A program made the position numbers and the translations under genes. The notes under the pieces are model-generated. The model saw nothing but the letters and a program-made list of their open reading frames with translations, ran no database searches and was not told the DNA's origin. A DNA stretch of 64,000 bases from Streptomyces hyaluromycini (GTDB lineage: Bacteria; Actinomycetota; Actinomycetes; Streptomycetales; Streptomycetaceae): the NCBI RefSeq assembly GCF_002217755.1, contig NZ_BCFL01000016.1, forward strand, positions 1,656,319 to 1,720,318, written 5' to 3'. Positions 1 through 10,200 of this stretch are shown one piece after another; position 1 is the stretch's first letter, and every line of letters begins with the position of its first letter.

Positions 1-12
1 GCTGAGACTGCC

Positions 13-846
13 GTGACTGCCGAGATGACCGACACCGTCGTACTCCCCCCCGCCGTGGTGGACGGACCCGCACCGGCCACGCTCGAAGCCCGTGCCGTCT
101 CCGCCTGGTTCGGCTCCCACCAGGTGCTCAGCCAGGTGTCGCTGACCATGCCCTCGGGCGAGGTCACCGCGCTGATCGGCCCGTCCGGCTGCGGCAAGTC
201 GACGTTCCTGCGCACCCTCAACCGGATGCACGAGCTGATCCCGTCCGCGCAGTTCGGCGGCGAGGTGCTCTTCGAGGGCGAGGACATCTACGACCCGTCC
301 TGGCGGCTGACCGACGCCCGCCGCAGGATCGGCATGGTCTTCCAGAAGCCGAACCCGTTCCCGGCGATGTCGATCTACGACAACGTGGTGGCGGGCCTGA
401 AGCTGACCGGCACCAAGGTGAACCGCCGGGAGAAGGACGTCCTGGTCGAGGAGTCCCTGACCCGCGCCGGTCTGTGGAAGGAGGTCCGCGACCGCCTCCG
501 TCAGCCCGGTGGCGCCCTGTCCGGCGGCCAGCAGCAGCGCCTGTGCATCGCGCGGGCTCTCGCGGTCCGCCCCCGGGTCCTCCTCATGGACGAGCCGTGC
601 TCGGCCCTGGACCCCACCTCCACCCGCCGCGTCGAGGAGACCATCCACGACCTGGCCGGGCAGGTGACGATCGTCATCGTCACCCACAACATGCAGCAGG
701 CGGCGCGTGTCTCCCGGCAGTGCGCGTTCTTCCTGGCGGAGCAGGGCACCCCGGGCGGCATCGTCGAGCACGGCGACACGGAGGCCGTCTTCAACTCCCC
801 GCAGGACCAGCGCACGGCCGACTACGTGGCGGGCCGGTTCGGCTGA
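13..846 (+). CDS. pstB: Phosphate ABC transporter ATP-binding protein PstB
   Basis: This is the ATPase that powers phosphate uptake through the PstCA membrane channel, and it acts on the cytoplasmic face. Of its 277 residues, the Walker A motif GPSGCGKS lies at about 56-63, the Q-loop in the PstB-typical stretch VFQKPNPFP near 111, the signature LSGGQQQR near 169 and Walker B VLLMDEP near 189. The switch His of VTHN is near 225. The start chosen is GTG at 13, although ATG at 25 is an alternative. The gene is cut off from any pstSCA partners, which would lie left of the window. Its stop codon sits inside a hairpin shared with the convergent M55 gene. The family call is firm; whether this is the main pst operon or a paralogue cannot be judged. 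Confidence 0.93.
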   Translation: MTAEMTDTVVLPPAVVDGPAPATLEARAVSAWFGSHQVLSQVSLTMPSGEVTALIGPSGCGKSTFLRTLNRMHELIPSAQFGGEVLFEGEDIYDPSWRLTDARRRIGMVFQKPNPFPAMSIYDNVVAGLKLTGTKVNRREKDVLVEESLTRAGLWKEVRDRLRQPGGALSGGQQQRLCIARALAVRPRVLLMDEPCSALDPTSTRRVEETIHDLAGQVTIVIVTHNMQQAARVSRQCAFFLAEQGTPGGIVEHGDTEAVFNSPQDQRTADYVAGRFG

Positions 847-865
847 GCCCGGGAAACGGGCTCAG
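843..865. terminator. Bidirectional terminator between pstB and the M55 peptidase gene
   Basis: A perfect 9-bp inverted repeat, CTGAGCCCG / CGGGCTCAG, with a 5-base loop. The stop codons of both convergent genes lie within its arms, so one hairpin can end both transcripts. Confidence 0.7.
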
Positions 866-1692
866 CAGTACGGGGGCTGGTCGGTGAGCGAGGAGGCGAC
901 CCGCATCCAGACGCCGAACTGGCGGTAGAGGGCGGGAAGCGGACCTCGGGCCTGGACGGTACGGCTGTCCACGGCCGTCACGCCGGGGATGCCGAGGAGG
1001 ACGGCGGGGACGGAGGCGGACTGCCAGCGCACGGCGAGCACCGACTCGCCCTCGGGCGCGGCGGGCCGCTTCGGCGCGGGCGAGAGGGCCTCCATGACCG
1101 CCTCCTCGATCGCCCGGCGGGCCTCCTCCGCGGGGCGCAGCTCGGCGGCGAACCGGTCCCGGGCGTACTTCACGGGCGCGGTGACGACCGATTCGTCCCA
1201 GGCCGTCATCTCGGCGCACGCCGCGTCGTCACCCGTGAGTGCCACGACCGGAACGCCGAGCGCCGCGGCGGTGGCGTGCGCGAGCCCGATCTCCCCGGCG
1301 GGCCTCCCGTCCAGCCAGATGTCCTCGATCTCGTGGCCCATAAAACTGTGACTGAGGACACCGAGGGCCCCGGCCCGGGAGTGGTATCCGACACAGACCG
1401 CCGCGTCGTGCTCCGCCGTGAGCCCCTCCAGCATGAGCATCTTCTTCGGCTTGCCGCGCACCAGGCGGGCGGCGGGGTGCAGGTGTTCGGGGAGCAGGTT
1501 CCGCATCGGCCCGTGGGCGTCGTTGACCAGCACCTCCGTGGCGCCGGCTGCCACCGCCCCGCGTACCGCCGCGTTCACGTCCTCGGCCATCATCGACCGG
1601 CCGCGCTCGTAGTCCCGGCCGCCGGGCTGCACATCGTCCCGGTCGACGAGCCCGGTGATGCCTTCCATGTCCACGCTGATGAAAATACGCAC
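862..1692 (-). CDS. M55 family D-aminopeptidase (DppA-like)
   Basis: A 276-residue cytoplasmic metallopeptidase of family M55, which removes N-terminal D-amino acids from short peptides and can recycle D-Ala peptides from peptidoglycan. The zinc-ligand motifs are in the usual order: SVDMEG at the N-terminus (Asp 8, Glu 10), NDAHG near residue 58, VGYHS near 102 and GHEIED near 118. The length is normal for the family. The start ATG at 1692 places SVDMEG at the usual position. The gene is divergent from the small membrane protein at 1771, with a palindrome between them. The natural substrate is unknown. Confidence 0.88.
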   Translation of the reverse strand: MRIFISVDMEGITGLVDRDDVQPGGRDYERGRSMMAEDVNAAVRGAVAAGATEVLVNDAHGPMRNLLPEHLHPAARLVRGKPKKMLMLEGLTAEHDAAVCVGYHSRAGALGVLSHSFMGHEIEDIWLDGRPAGEIGLAHATAAALGVPVVALTGDDAACAEMTAWDESVVTAPVKYARDRFAAELRPAEEARRAIEEAVMEALSPAPKRPAAPEGESVLAVRWQSASVPAVLLGIPGVTAVDSRTVQARGPLPALYRQFGVWMRVASSLTDQPPYC

Positions 1693-1711
1693 GTCCTGAG
1701 GCTATCCGGAC

Positions 1712-1726
1712 CCTACGTATTGTAGG
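1712..1726. promoter_or_regulatory. Candidate operator, CCTAC-5-GTAGG
   Basis: A short palindrome lies in the 78-bp gap between the divergent M55 and membrane-protein genes. Its right half, TGTAGGTT, includes a TAGGTT hexamer resembling a Streptomyces -10 box. A very similar sequence occurs at 2126-2142. The regulator is not identified. Confidence 0.3.
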
Positions 1727-1770
1727 TTCCCCATCGGCCACGGCGGCTCGTCAGCTCACGGGGGTACTCC

Positions 1771-2058
1771 ATGCAGGGCACGGACACACAGGAGGCGCGG
1801 CGCGGCCTCGCCCCCACGGTGGCGGTGCTGGTGGCGAGCCTGCTGGTCGCGGCGGTGGGCGTGTACGAGCTGTCCGGCTTCGGTCTGCAGGCCCTCGACC
1901 GGCGCCCGCACCTGTTCAGCGACGGGCTGGCGACCGGCGGGGTTATCGTGGCGGCGGTGGCGGCCGGGGCGGCGATCGGCAACCTGGCGTGGATGCTGGC
2001 GGCCCGGCGGCGGGTGGAGCGGGAACGGGCGCGGGCGCAGGCTCCGGTGGGTCCGTAA
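1771..2058 (+). CDS. Small two-helix membrane protein, unknown function
   Basis: A 95-residue protein with two hydrophobic stretches, at about 15-32 and 54-75, and an Arg/Glu-rich C-terminal tail. The gene starts at ATG 1771, preceded by a purine-rich CGGGGG. I do not recognise a family. It stands between the M55 peptidase and the MprF-like gene and runs in the same direction as the latter with a 131-bp gap, so it may belong to the same envelope-related group. That link rests on position only. Confidence 0.7.
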   Translation: MQGTDTQEARRGLAPTVAVLVASLLVAAVGVYELSGFGLQALDRRPHLFSDGLATGGVIVAAVAAGAAIGNLAWMLAARRRVERERARAQAPVGP

Positions 2059-2125
2059 GAGGCCGTACGCCCTTTCACACCGTATTCCCGACCGAGGCGG
2101 ATCCCTCCCTCGTCTCCCACAGTTA

Positions 2126-2142
2126 CCTTACAGACTGTAGGG
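2126..2142. promoter_or_regulatory. Candidate operator, TTAC-5-GTAG, upstream of the MprF-like gene
   Basis: The sequence TTACAGACTGTAGGG is an imperfect palindrome centred about 55 bases before the MprF-like start. It resembles the site at 1712-1726: TAC, then a 5-base spacer, then GTAGG. Its right half holds TAGGGT, a good match to a Streptomyces -10 hexamer, so a bound protein would block the promoter. This is inference from pattern only. Confidence 0.3.
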
Positions 2143-2189
2143 TCAGCCCTCCGTCAACCCGCTCCCCGTCCCCAAGGTGACCGGTCCCC

Positions 2190-3989
2190 ATGCCCGCACA
2201 GCTGTCGACCCTGATCCCGACCCGCGTCTCCGCCGCCCTCCGCGCCCCCTCCGGCGCCTCCGGCGGCACGCTGCGCAGGCGGGCCGCCGACTTCACCGTC
2301 TGGTACCTGCGCGCGATCGCCGTGCTGAACATAGTGGCGGTGATGTCGCTCCCCTTCCGCCAGGAGGTCGACGAGCACAACAACGGCCGCATCACCCTGC
2401 ACCTGCACCGGCAGCACGCGCACCACAGCGGCCAGTTCTTCACCCCGTACCTGGCCACGGCGGGCCTGGTCTCGGCCGCCCTCGCCATCTTCTTCGTCCT
2501 GGTGATGCGCCGCCGCAAGCGCGCGGCCTGGGTGGTCAACCTGCTCCTGTCCGCCCCGCTCTTCGCCCTCTACGTCCTCGCCCTCACCCAGCACGAGTAC
2601 CGCGCCCACGCCTTCAACTGGGTCTCGGCGGCCCTCACCGGCCTCTTCGTGGCCGCGCTGCTCATCAGCCGCCGGGAGTTCAACGCGGTGGGTGACCCGT
2701 CCAACCCGAAGACGGCGCTGGCGGTGGGGGCCGCCGGCGTCCTGGTGACCGGCGGCCTGGGCACCCTCCTCGTCGACGCCACGAACAAGCTGCCCGGCGC
2801 CACCCTGCCCGACGAGATCGCCTACACCCTCCTGAGGGGCGTCAGCGTCGGCCCGCTCGCCGACCACGTCACCGCGGTGCACGCCCCCCGCTGGGCCGAC
2901 ATCGTCATCAACGTCCTCCTCGCCGCCGCCTTCTGCCTCGTCCTCTACGCCGGCTTCCGCTCGCCGCGCGGCCGCCGCCTGCTCAGCGCGGAGGACGAGA
3001 CGAAGCTGAGGTGCCTGCTGGACAAGCACGGCGCCCGCGACTCCCTCGGCTACTTCGCGCTGCGCCGCGACAAGATGGCGATCTTCTCCCCCACCGGCAA
3101 GTCGGCGGTCACCTACCGCGTCGTCGGCGGCGTCAGCCTCGCCTCGGGCGACCCGATCGGCGACCCGGAGGCCTGGCCCGGCGCGATCGACGCATGGCTG
3201 ACGGAGGCGCGGCAGCACGCCTGGACGCCCGCCGTCATGGGCGCGAGCGAGGAGGCGGGCACCGTCTACGCCCGGCACGGCCTGGACGCCCTGGAACTGG
3301 GCGACGAGGCGCTCGTCGACATCGCCGACTTCACCCTGGAGGGCCGCGCGATGCGCGTCGTCCGCCAGGCCCACAACCGGGTCCACCGCGCCGGCTACAC
3401 GGTCCGCATCCGCCGCCACGAGGACATCCCCGCGGACGAGATGGCAGCGCTCATCGACCGGGCCGACCACTGGCGCGACGGCGCCACGGAACGCGGCTTC
3501 TCCATGGCGCTCGGCCGCCTCGGCGACCCGGCGGACGGCCGCTGCGTGATGCTGGAGTGCCGGGACGCGGACGACACCCCCCGCGCCCTCCTCAGCTTCG
3601 TCCCCTGGGGCGAGCAGGGCCTCTCCCTGGACCTGATGCGCCGCGACCGCGACTCCGAGAACGGCCTGATGGAGTTCATGGTCGTCGAACTCCTCCTCCG
3701 CGCCGCCGAGCTGAAGGTCGACCGCGTCTCCCTGAACTTCGCGATGTTCCGCTCGGTCTTCGAACGCGGCTCCCGCCTCGGCGCGGGCCCGGTCCTGCGC
3801 CTCTGGCACACGACCCTGACGTTCTTCTCCCGCTGGTGGCAGATCGAGTCCCTGTACCGCGCGAACGCCAAGTACCGCCCGGTGTGGGAGCCCCGCTACA
3901 TCCTCTTCACGAAGAGCAGCGACCTGCCGAGGATCGGTCTGGCGAGCGCACGGGCGGAGGGGTTCCTCACGGTGCCCTGGGGGTCATAA
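2190..3989 (+). CDS. MprF/LysX-like phosphatidylglycerol lysyltransferase (DUF2156)
   Basis: A 599-residue integral membrane protein. The first ~260 residues hold about six hydrophobic segments. The C-terminal ~320 residues are the cytoplasmic DUF2156/MprF catalytic domain, which has a GNAT-like fold and transfers lysine from Lys-tRNA to phosphatidylglycerol. Family landmarks include the fold entry near SLGYFALRRDKM, GGVSLASGDPIGD, and the LDLMRRD and SLNFAMFRSVFE stretches. The arrangement resembles the N-terminal part of mycobacterial LysX without its fused lysyl-tRNA synthetase, and it is shorter than full MprF, which carries a larger flippase half. The start ATG at 2190 follows AAGGTGA. 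Expected roles are surface-charge change and resistance to cationic peptides. The amino acid used is not certain. Confidence 0.82.
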   Translation: MPAQLSTLIPTRVSAALRAPSGASGGTLRRRAADFTVWYLRAIAVLNIVAVMSLPFRQEVDEHNNGRITLHLHRQHAHHSGQFFTPYLATAGLVSAALAIFFVLVMRRRKRAAWVVNLLLSAPLFALYVLALTQHEYRAHAFNWVSAALTGLFVAALLISRREFNAVGDPSNPKTALAVGAAGVLVTGGLGTLLVDATNKLPGATLPDEIAYTLLRGVSVGPLADHVTAVHAPRWADIVINVLLAAAFCLVLYAGFRSPRGRRLLSAEDETKLRCLLDKHGARDSLGYFALRRDKMAIFSPTGKSAVTYRVVGGVSLASGDPIGDPEAWPGAIDAWLTEARQHAWTPAVMGASEEAGTVYARHGLDALELGDEALVDIADFTLEGRAMRVVRQAHNRVHRAGYTVRIRRHEDIPADEMAALIDRADHWRDGATERGFSMALGRLGDPADGRCVMLECRDADDTPRALLSFVPWGEQGLSLDLMRRDRDSENGLMEFMVVELLLRAAELKVDRVSLNFAMFRSVFERGSRLGAGPVLRLWHTTLTFFSRWWQIESLYRANAKYRPVWEPRYILFTKSSDLPRIGLASARAEGFLTVPWGS

Positions 3990-4020
3990 CGAGTCCGGGC
4001 AGCATAACTACGGACGCCCT

Positions 4021-4281
4021 TCAATATGGCAGTTTACAGCCAGCCGCACGCATCATCTCTTCGTAATGCGCGACGAACTCGGCAAGCCCTTCTTGAAGTT
4101 CCCGAGCCGAGTACCTGGCATTCTCGGAATCGCCCGAACTCAGCTCTTCCAGCAACTCGTCGGCCACACCCTTCAAGGATCGGAGGGTGTCCCCTTGTAC
4201 CAGCAGTCCTGGGAATCTGCGGCTTGAGCGTCGGACAAGCGCACAGGCCACCGTCTCCTGGAGTAGTTCAACCTCAGTCAT
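4021..4281 (-). CDS. Candidate immunity protein for the RHS toxin (DUF6959-like)
   Basis: An 86-residue acidic, helical-looking protein with a central RRFPGLLVQGDTL motif. This resembles small Streptomyces proteins that I associate from memory with DUF6959; that assignment is tentative. The true start is ATG at 4281. It lies one base after the RHS stop codon, with its Shine-Dalgarno (GAGG) inside the last RHS codons. Such translational coupling right after a polymorphic toxin tip is the classic place for the cognate immunity gene. The base composition is less GC-rich than that of most of the window, like the toxin tip next to it. Function is inferred from position. Confidence 0.72.
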   Translation of the reverse strand: MTEVELLQETVACALVRRSSRRFPGLLVQGDTLRSLKGVADELLEELSSGDSENARYSARELQEGLAEFVAHYEEMMRAAGCKLPY

Positions 4282-4282
4282 T

Positions 4283-7200
4283 TCATCCTCGCGGGTAGAA
4301 GGTGATGTGCGGCGCTCCCTCGGCGAGCTCCCAGGTGAAGATGTCAATTCTTCCGCCACGGCCGAGTTCTATCGACCCCTGGGGCAGAGAGCTCTTGACG
4401 GAGTGCTTGGTCCTGCTGTTGATCCCAGTGATCACGTAGTCCCAGTCGGACAGTGCGTGAGTATTCCCCGTCGCGCGACTCCCCACGACGGAGATCGGAT
4501 GGCCGATACGGTCTGCCGCATTCTGGATTCTAGCGATCTCGGATCCAGTGAGGTTGTCCAGTGAGGCCCCGTTGCCCACAACTACGTTGCACGGCCCCGA
4601 GTTGTGAACGAGTATCGGAGTCTCCCCCGCCAGCACATAATAGGTGTGCAGTTGGGAGACAGTGAGGTTGTACCGCTCGCCGGCGCCGGGGGTCCCACGG
4701 ACGATGACGACGTAGGCCTTGTGACCGTCCGCGGTGGCGAGGGCGTCGTGGGGCTTGAGGTCGGCCGCCGGGACCCAGGCGTGGTCGGTCTCGTCCCAGA
4801 ACGGGTGCTGCGACGTCGTGTGGAGGGTCTCGGTGTGGCCGTCCGGGGTGTGGACGGTCACATCGACCAGGTCGTTGTCGAGGTTGCGGTGGAGGGCGGT
4901 GACTTTGCGGGTGCCGCGGTGCTCGCCGGTGCCGGGGTCGGCGGCCTCCACCTCGTCGCCCGGCTTTACCTCGCCGATCGGCTTGGTCTTCCCGTCCGCC
5001 ATCAGGACCGGCGTGTCGGCGCGGAAGCTGCACTGCCCGCCCGCCGTGTCATCCGTGCTGTCCGTGCCGCCCTGGCACACCGACCCCAGGACCGCGTCGC
5101 CGAGACCGCAGGCCACGGCGCCGGTGACCATGTCGAGGAGGTTGCCGCTCGCCGAGCAGCTGAATCCGAGCAGACCGCCGACACAGAATCCGCCGCCGCC
5201 GTCCCCGGCACCCGGTGGCAGTCCGCCGCCGCGGACGCCCGCGATACAGCTGTTCGTGCTGGAGCCCTGGCTGCCGCAGGTGGCGCTGTCGTCGGCGGCG
5301 GCTGTAATGGTGGGGGCGGTCGGTTTGCGGGGGGCGGCGTCGGCGATCCTGATCGGGTGATCGAGGTCGATCATCGGCTGACGTTCGGTGGTCCAGCGGT
5401 GGCGCGTAGGACTGCGCCACCAGCGATAGGCGGTGGTGCCGTTGTCGTAGTACGTCCACTGCTGGGTGGTGGTGTAGCTGTAGTAGTCGGTGCGCGTGTA
5501 GAGGTAGCCGTCATCGAGCCACTTACTGGTGGTCTGCCAGCTGGTGGTGCTGGTTTGCTGCTTGGTGCTGGTGACAACGGGCTTGGTGGGATGCGGCGGC
5601 TGCGGCGGCACCGTGGTGGTCGGGGGCGGCGGTACCGCGGGCGTGCGGATGGCGGAGGCGTCGAAGGTGGCGGTCCCGGTGGCGGCGTCGTAGAGGATGG
5701 CGGACGCGGCGACGACCACCACGACGCCGCCGACCACGAGGAGCACCTCGCCGGCGCCCACGGTGGCGGCGGCCCCAGCCACGACCTCCGCGCCCTCGAC
5801 GACGGCGCCCGCGGCCTCGGCGGCGGCACCCACGGCCTCGGAGCCGTAGTTCCGGGCCATGGACCAAAACTCGTCGTCGAACTGGGCCTGGGTCCAGTTC
5901 TTCACCCCGCTGACGACGTCCGTGAGCGACATGTGACCGTCGGGGTCGAGGCGGCTGGTCGGGTTGGCGTTCCCGTACAGGTAGTCGTTGGTGGAGGTTG
6001 CGTCGGTGACCGGAACCGGGGCGGTGTCCGCCGAGGCGAAGGTGCCGCTGCCCGGGTCGTACCAGCGGGACTCGGCGGAGACCCGGCCCGTGGTCGAGTC
6101 GGTCCAGCTGCCCTGGAAGCCGACGGTCATGGTCGCCGCGTTGGACTGGGCGGTGACCTTGCCGAAGGGGTCGTAGGCGCGGGAGGCGAACACGTCGCCG
6201 AAGGTCGTGTCCAGCGAGGCCACGACGTTGCCGTGCACGTCCTGGACCAGGGGCATGGCGGTGCCGCCGGCCGGCTTGCCGGACAGCAGGGTGCCGTCCG
6301 CGGCGCGGGCGTAGGTCCAGCTGCCGTCGCTGTCAGGCTCCTTCGACAGCCCGCCGTAGCCGAGTTGACGGGTGGTCATGCCGTCGGAGACCGACAGGAG
6401 GCGGTCCAGACTGTCGTAGGAGTAGGTGTGCTGTCCGTCGCCGACCAGGCGGTCGAAGGAGTCGAAGAGTGACGCGGCGGCGGAGGTCGCGCCGCCTGCC
6501 ATGGTCGTGGTGGTCTTCGCCAGGGTGCCGCGCGGGGTCCAGTCGTAGCCGGTGGTGTCGCCGCCGTTGGCGGCGGACCGGGTCAGGCGGTTGCGTTCGT
6601 CGTACTGTGCCGCCGTCGTCGCACCGGTCGGTGTGTGCGCGCTGCCCGACCACGGGGTGGTCCAGGTGCGGTTGCCCACCGCGTCCCAGGTGTAGTCGGT
6701 GCCGGTCGGTGTGGCACCGTCCGTCGAGGAGCGGACGAGCCGGTTGTCCTCGTCGTAGTCGTAGCTGGTGGTGCCCGCGGCGATGTAGCGGCCGGTGCGG
6801 GTGGCGGTCTTCAGGTTCCCGTTCTTGTCCCAGGTGTAGGAGAGCGTGCTCTTCTGGTCCTGGAAGGGGGCGTCGGGGGTGACGGTCTCGGAGGTGAGGC
6901 GGCCGAGGCCGTCGTAGGTGAGGTCCTGGGCGGGGTAGTAGGTGCCCTCGCCCGGCACGCTGCCGGTGATCTTCTTGACCTGGCCGGCCGTGTCCCGGGT
7001 GTAGGACACGCTGGCGCCGGTCAGCCCGTCGTAGACGCTCCCGACGTCCTCCAGGCCGCTGTAGCCGTAGGACACCGACGTCGCCGGGTCCTGCTGATAG
7101 GTGAGCCGGCCCAGTGAGTCGTAGTGGTATGTCGAGGTGCCCAGGGCGCCGTTGCTGCCGGTGAGCAGGCCGCGGTCGTCGTAGGTGAAGTTCTCGGTGC

Positions 7201-10200
7201 CGCCGGGGGTGCCGATCGAGGTCGGCCGGTCGTCCAGGTCGTAGCCGAACGACCGGTTCACCGTGCCGCCTGCGCCGCCGGTGCCGGTCTGGCCGGTGTT
7301 CCGGTAGTAGGTGTCGTAGGTGTACGACGTGGAGACGCCGCCGGGTTCGGTCACCTTGGTGAGGCGGCCGCCCACGCCGGAGCTGTGCTCGTAGGTCCAG
7401 GTGCGGTCGGCGGCGGCCGGCTGGGCGCTGGTGGCGGGTTCCACCCGGGTCTGCAGCCAACTGCCAGCGTACGTCTGGTACGTCGTGTGCTGGTCGGCGT
7501 CGGTGACGCGAGTGGCGTCGCCGAGCACGTCGTAGCCGATGGTGGTGACCGGGTTGGCGGCGACCGTGCCGTCCGCGGCCGTCGGGGCCGGGTCGGTCAG
7601 GGCGGTGAGCCGGTTGCCGGCGTCGTAACTCGCCTGCCAGACGTTCCTGTTGGGGTCCTTGACGGCCGTGACGTTGCCCGCCGGGTCCACGGTGTAGTCG
7701 GTGCGGGCCACCTCGTTGCCGTCGGCGTCCTTGGCGATGACCGCGGTGCGGCGACCGGCCAGGTCGTAGTCGGTCTCGGTGGAGCGCTGCAGCGGATCGG
7801 TGACCAGGGTGAGCCGACCCGCGACGTCGTGGAGGTAGTTCGTGGTGCCGCGGCCGGTCTCGGACTCGGAGCTCAGCTCACCGGCGGCGTTGTAGCCGGA
7901 GCGGGACTCGAAGACCTTGCCGTCGATCGTCTGCCAGCTGTGCGTCGGCTCGCCGAAGTCGTCGTAGCGGTACTGGGTGATTTCCTGGTCGGGGGTGGCG
8001 GTGCCGTTGCGGACGACCTCGTCCAGGGTCTGGCGGCGGTCCATGTCGTCGTAGGTGCTCAGCGTCTGGGCACCGGTGAAGGAGATGGCCGACAGCAGGT
8101 TGGAGTTGTCGTCGTAGGCGTAGGTGGCGGGGGCGCCATCGGCCTTGTTCGTGTCCCGGTTCCAGCGGGTCGCGGTGTGCACCCGGTTGCGGGCGTCGTA
8201 GGTGTAGTCGCTGCGGCCGGACTCGCTGTTCGTCTCGGACAGCACATTCCCGGCGTAGTCGTAGGTGCGGTGCTCGAACGAGCCGTCGGTGCTGATGACG
8301 TCGGTCAGGTTGCCGCGCGTGTCGTAGGTGAAGCCCGTGCCACCGCCCTTGGGATCGCGGAAACCCTCGGACTCGCCGAAGGCGTCGTAGCCGTACTTGC
8401 TGACGGGCCTGGTCATCGTCGCCCCGGCGCCGGAACCGTCCTCGACAGGCACCGCGGGTCCGGTCACGGTCGAGGTGCGGCCCATCGGGTCGTACGTGTA
8501 CGAGGTGGTGTTCTGGCGCGGGTCAGTGACCGTGAGGACGCGGCCGAAGGCGTCCCGGGTGTACGTGGTGACGAGGTCGGCGGTGACGTCGTTGTGGACC
8601 ACCGACTGCGTCATGGCACCGGTCACCGGGTCGTAGGACTGGCTGGTGGACTCGGTGCGGGTGCCGTCGGAGACCGTGGTGCCCGTCTGCAGGCCCGCCT
8701 TGTCGTAGCTGTAGGCGGTGGTGCGGTTCAAGCCGTCCGGGTCGACGGTCGTCGAGGTGCGCTCGTTGGCGTCGTCGTAGCCGTACGTCGTCGTGCGGGC
8801 GTCGCTGCCGCCGCCCTCCACGTCCTTGAGCAGGTTGCCGGCCAGGTCGTAGGTGTACGAGTGCAGCGGGACGTCCCGGGTGGAGTCCGGGTTGTCCGGG
8901 TCGGCGTGCGTGATGTACGTCTCGGACTTCAGCAGGTCGTCGTGGGTGTAGGTGTACGACACGACGTGGCCCTTGGCGTCCCAGAAGTCCGAGAGGCGGC
9001 CCGCGTTGTCGTAGTCGTAGGCCTTCAAGCGCACGCTGCGCGTGGCGGCGCCGCTCTGGCCGGGCGTGTCCGTGTACGCGGGGATGGCGACGGAGCTGAG
9101 CTGGCCGCGCGAGTCGTAGGTGTAGTGGTAATGGATGTTGTTGGCGTCCCAGGAGTCCGCGACGTGGCCCACCCCGTCGTAGAGCTGATGGGACAGGACG
9201 TGGCCGTCCTGGGTAGTGCTGGTGAGGTGATCCCGGGCGTCGTAGGCGTAGCTCTGGTAGCGAGTGACGTTGGGTTCCTCGGGTAGGCCGAGGTAGTCGA
9301 CCCGTGAGGCGGAGGCGAGGTTTCCGTCCGCGTCGTAGGTGTTGAAGACCTGGAGCTGGTGGTCCTGGTTCGAGGTCGGGCTGTGCACCGTGTCGCCGAT
9401 GGCGGACAGCACCCGCCCGTGGGTGTCGTAGGTGTACGAGGTCGTGTACCCGGAGCCGCCCGGGGTGTCGGAGACGGTCTGGTGGTTCATCAGGCCGTGG
9501 CTGTCGAAGTAGCTGTTGACCGTGCCGCCGGTGGGCAGCTGTTCCAGGGTGCGGTCGCCGAAGCGGTCGTAGCCGTAGTGGGTGACGTGTCCGTCCGGGT
9601 CGGTGACGGTGGCCAGCAGGCCGCAGGGCTGGACGCTGCCGACGGGTGCGGCGGGGTCGTTGACCACCGGCGGCTGGGTGCCGGAGTCACAGGTGTAGCC
9701 GTACGTGGTCGTCGCGCCGTTGGGCGCCGCCTTGGTCGGCGGGGTGGTACGGGTCTTCAGGCGCTCGCCGCTGTAGGTCATGGTGACGGCGTGGTGGTTG
9801 CCGTCGGCGACGGAGAGGGTGTTGGCGTACGGCGTCGAGTCGTACTCGTAGTGCGTGTTGACGATCGTGCCGGTGGTGTCCCGGTTGCGGTTCTGGTCCT
9901 GGAGCCGGCCGGTGATGCTGTCCCAGTGGTACTCGGTGATGTTGTCGTTCTCGTCTGTCAGGGCGGCGACCCGTCCGATGTTGTCGTACTGCCAGCTGCG
10001 GATGTCGCCGTGGGTGGGCGTGGTCCCGCCGGTCCACCGGGAGAGCAGGCTGCCGTGGGCGTCGAACTCGTAGTAGACGTCGACGCCGGTCGGATCGGTG
10101 GTGTGGATGACGTCCGAGGCGTTCGTGTCGCCGCTCGGCGGGTTGATACGCCGGTAGAACCAGGTGTCCCAGCCGCCGCTCACCAGGTCCGAGGGATAGG

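Noticed and set aside
2154..3809. 551-residue minus-strand frame opposite the MprF-like gene
   Set aside because: Composition is repetitive Ala/Gly/Val/Arg without domain signatures; the plus-strand MprF-like protein explains the region.
4601..5032. Intein in the RHS gene
   Set aside because: The Hint region ends TPILVHN and is followed by a short toxin tip rather than by the rest of the host protein, which fits pretoxin Hint, not a spliced intein.
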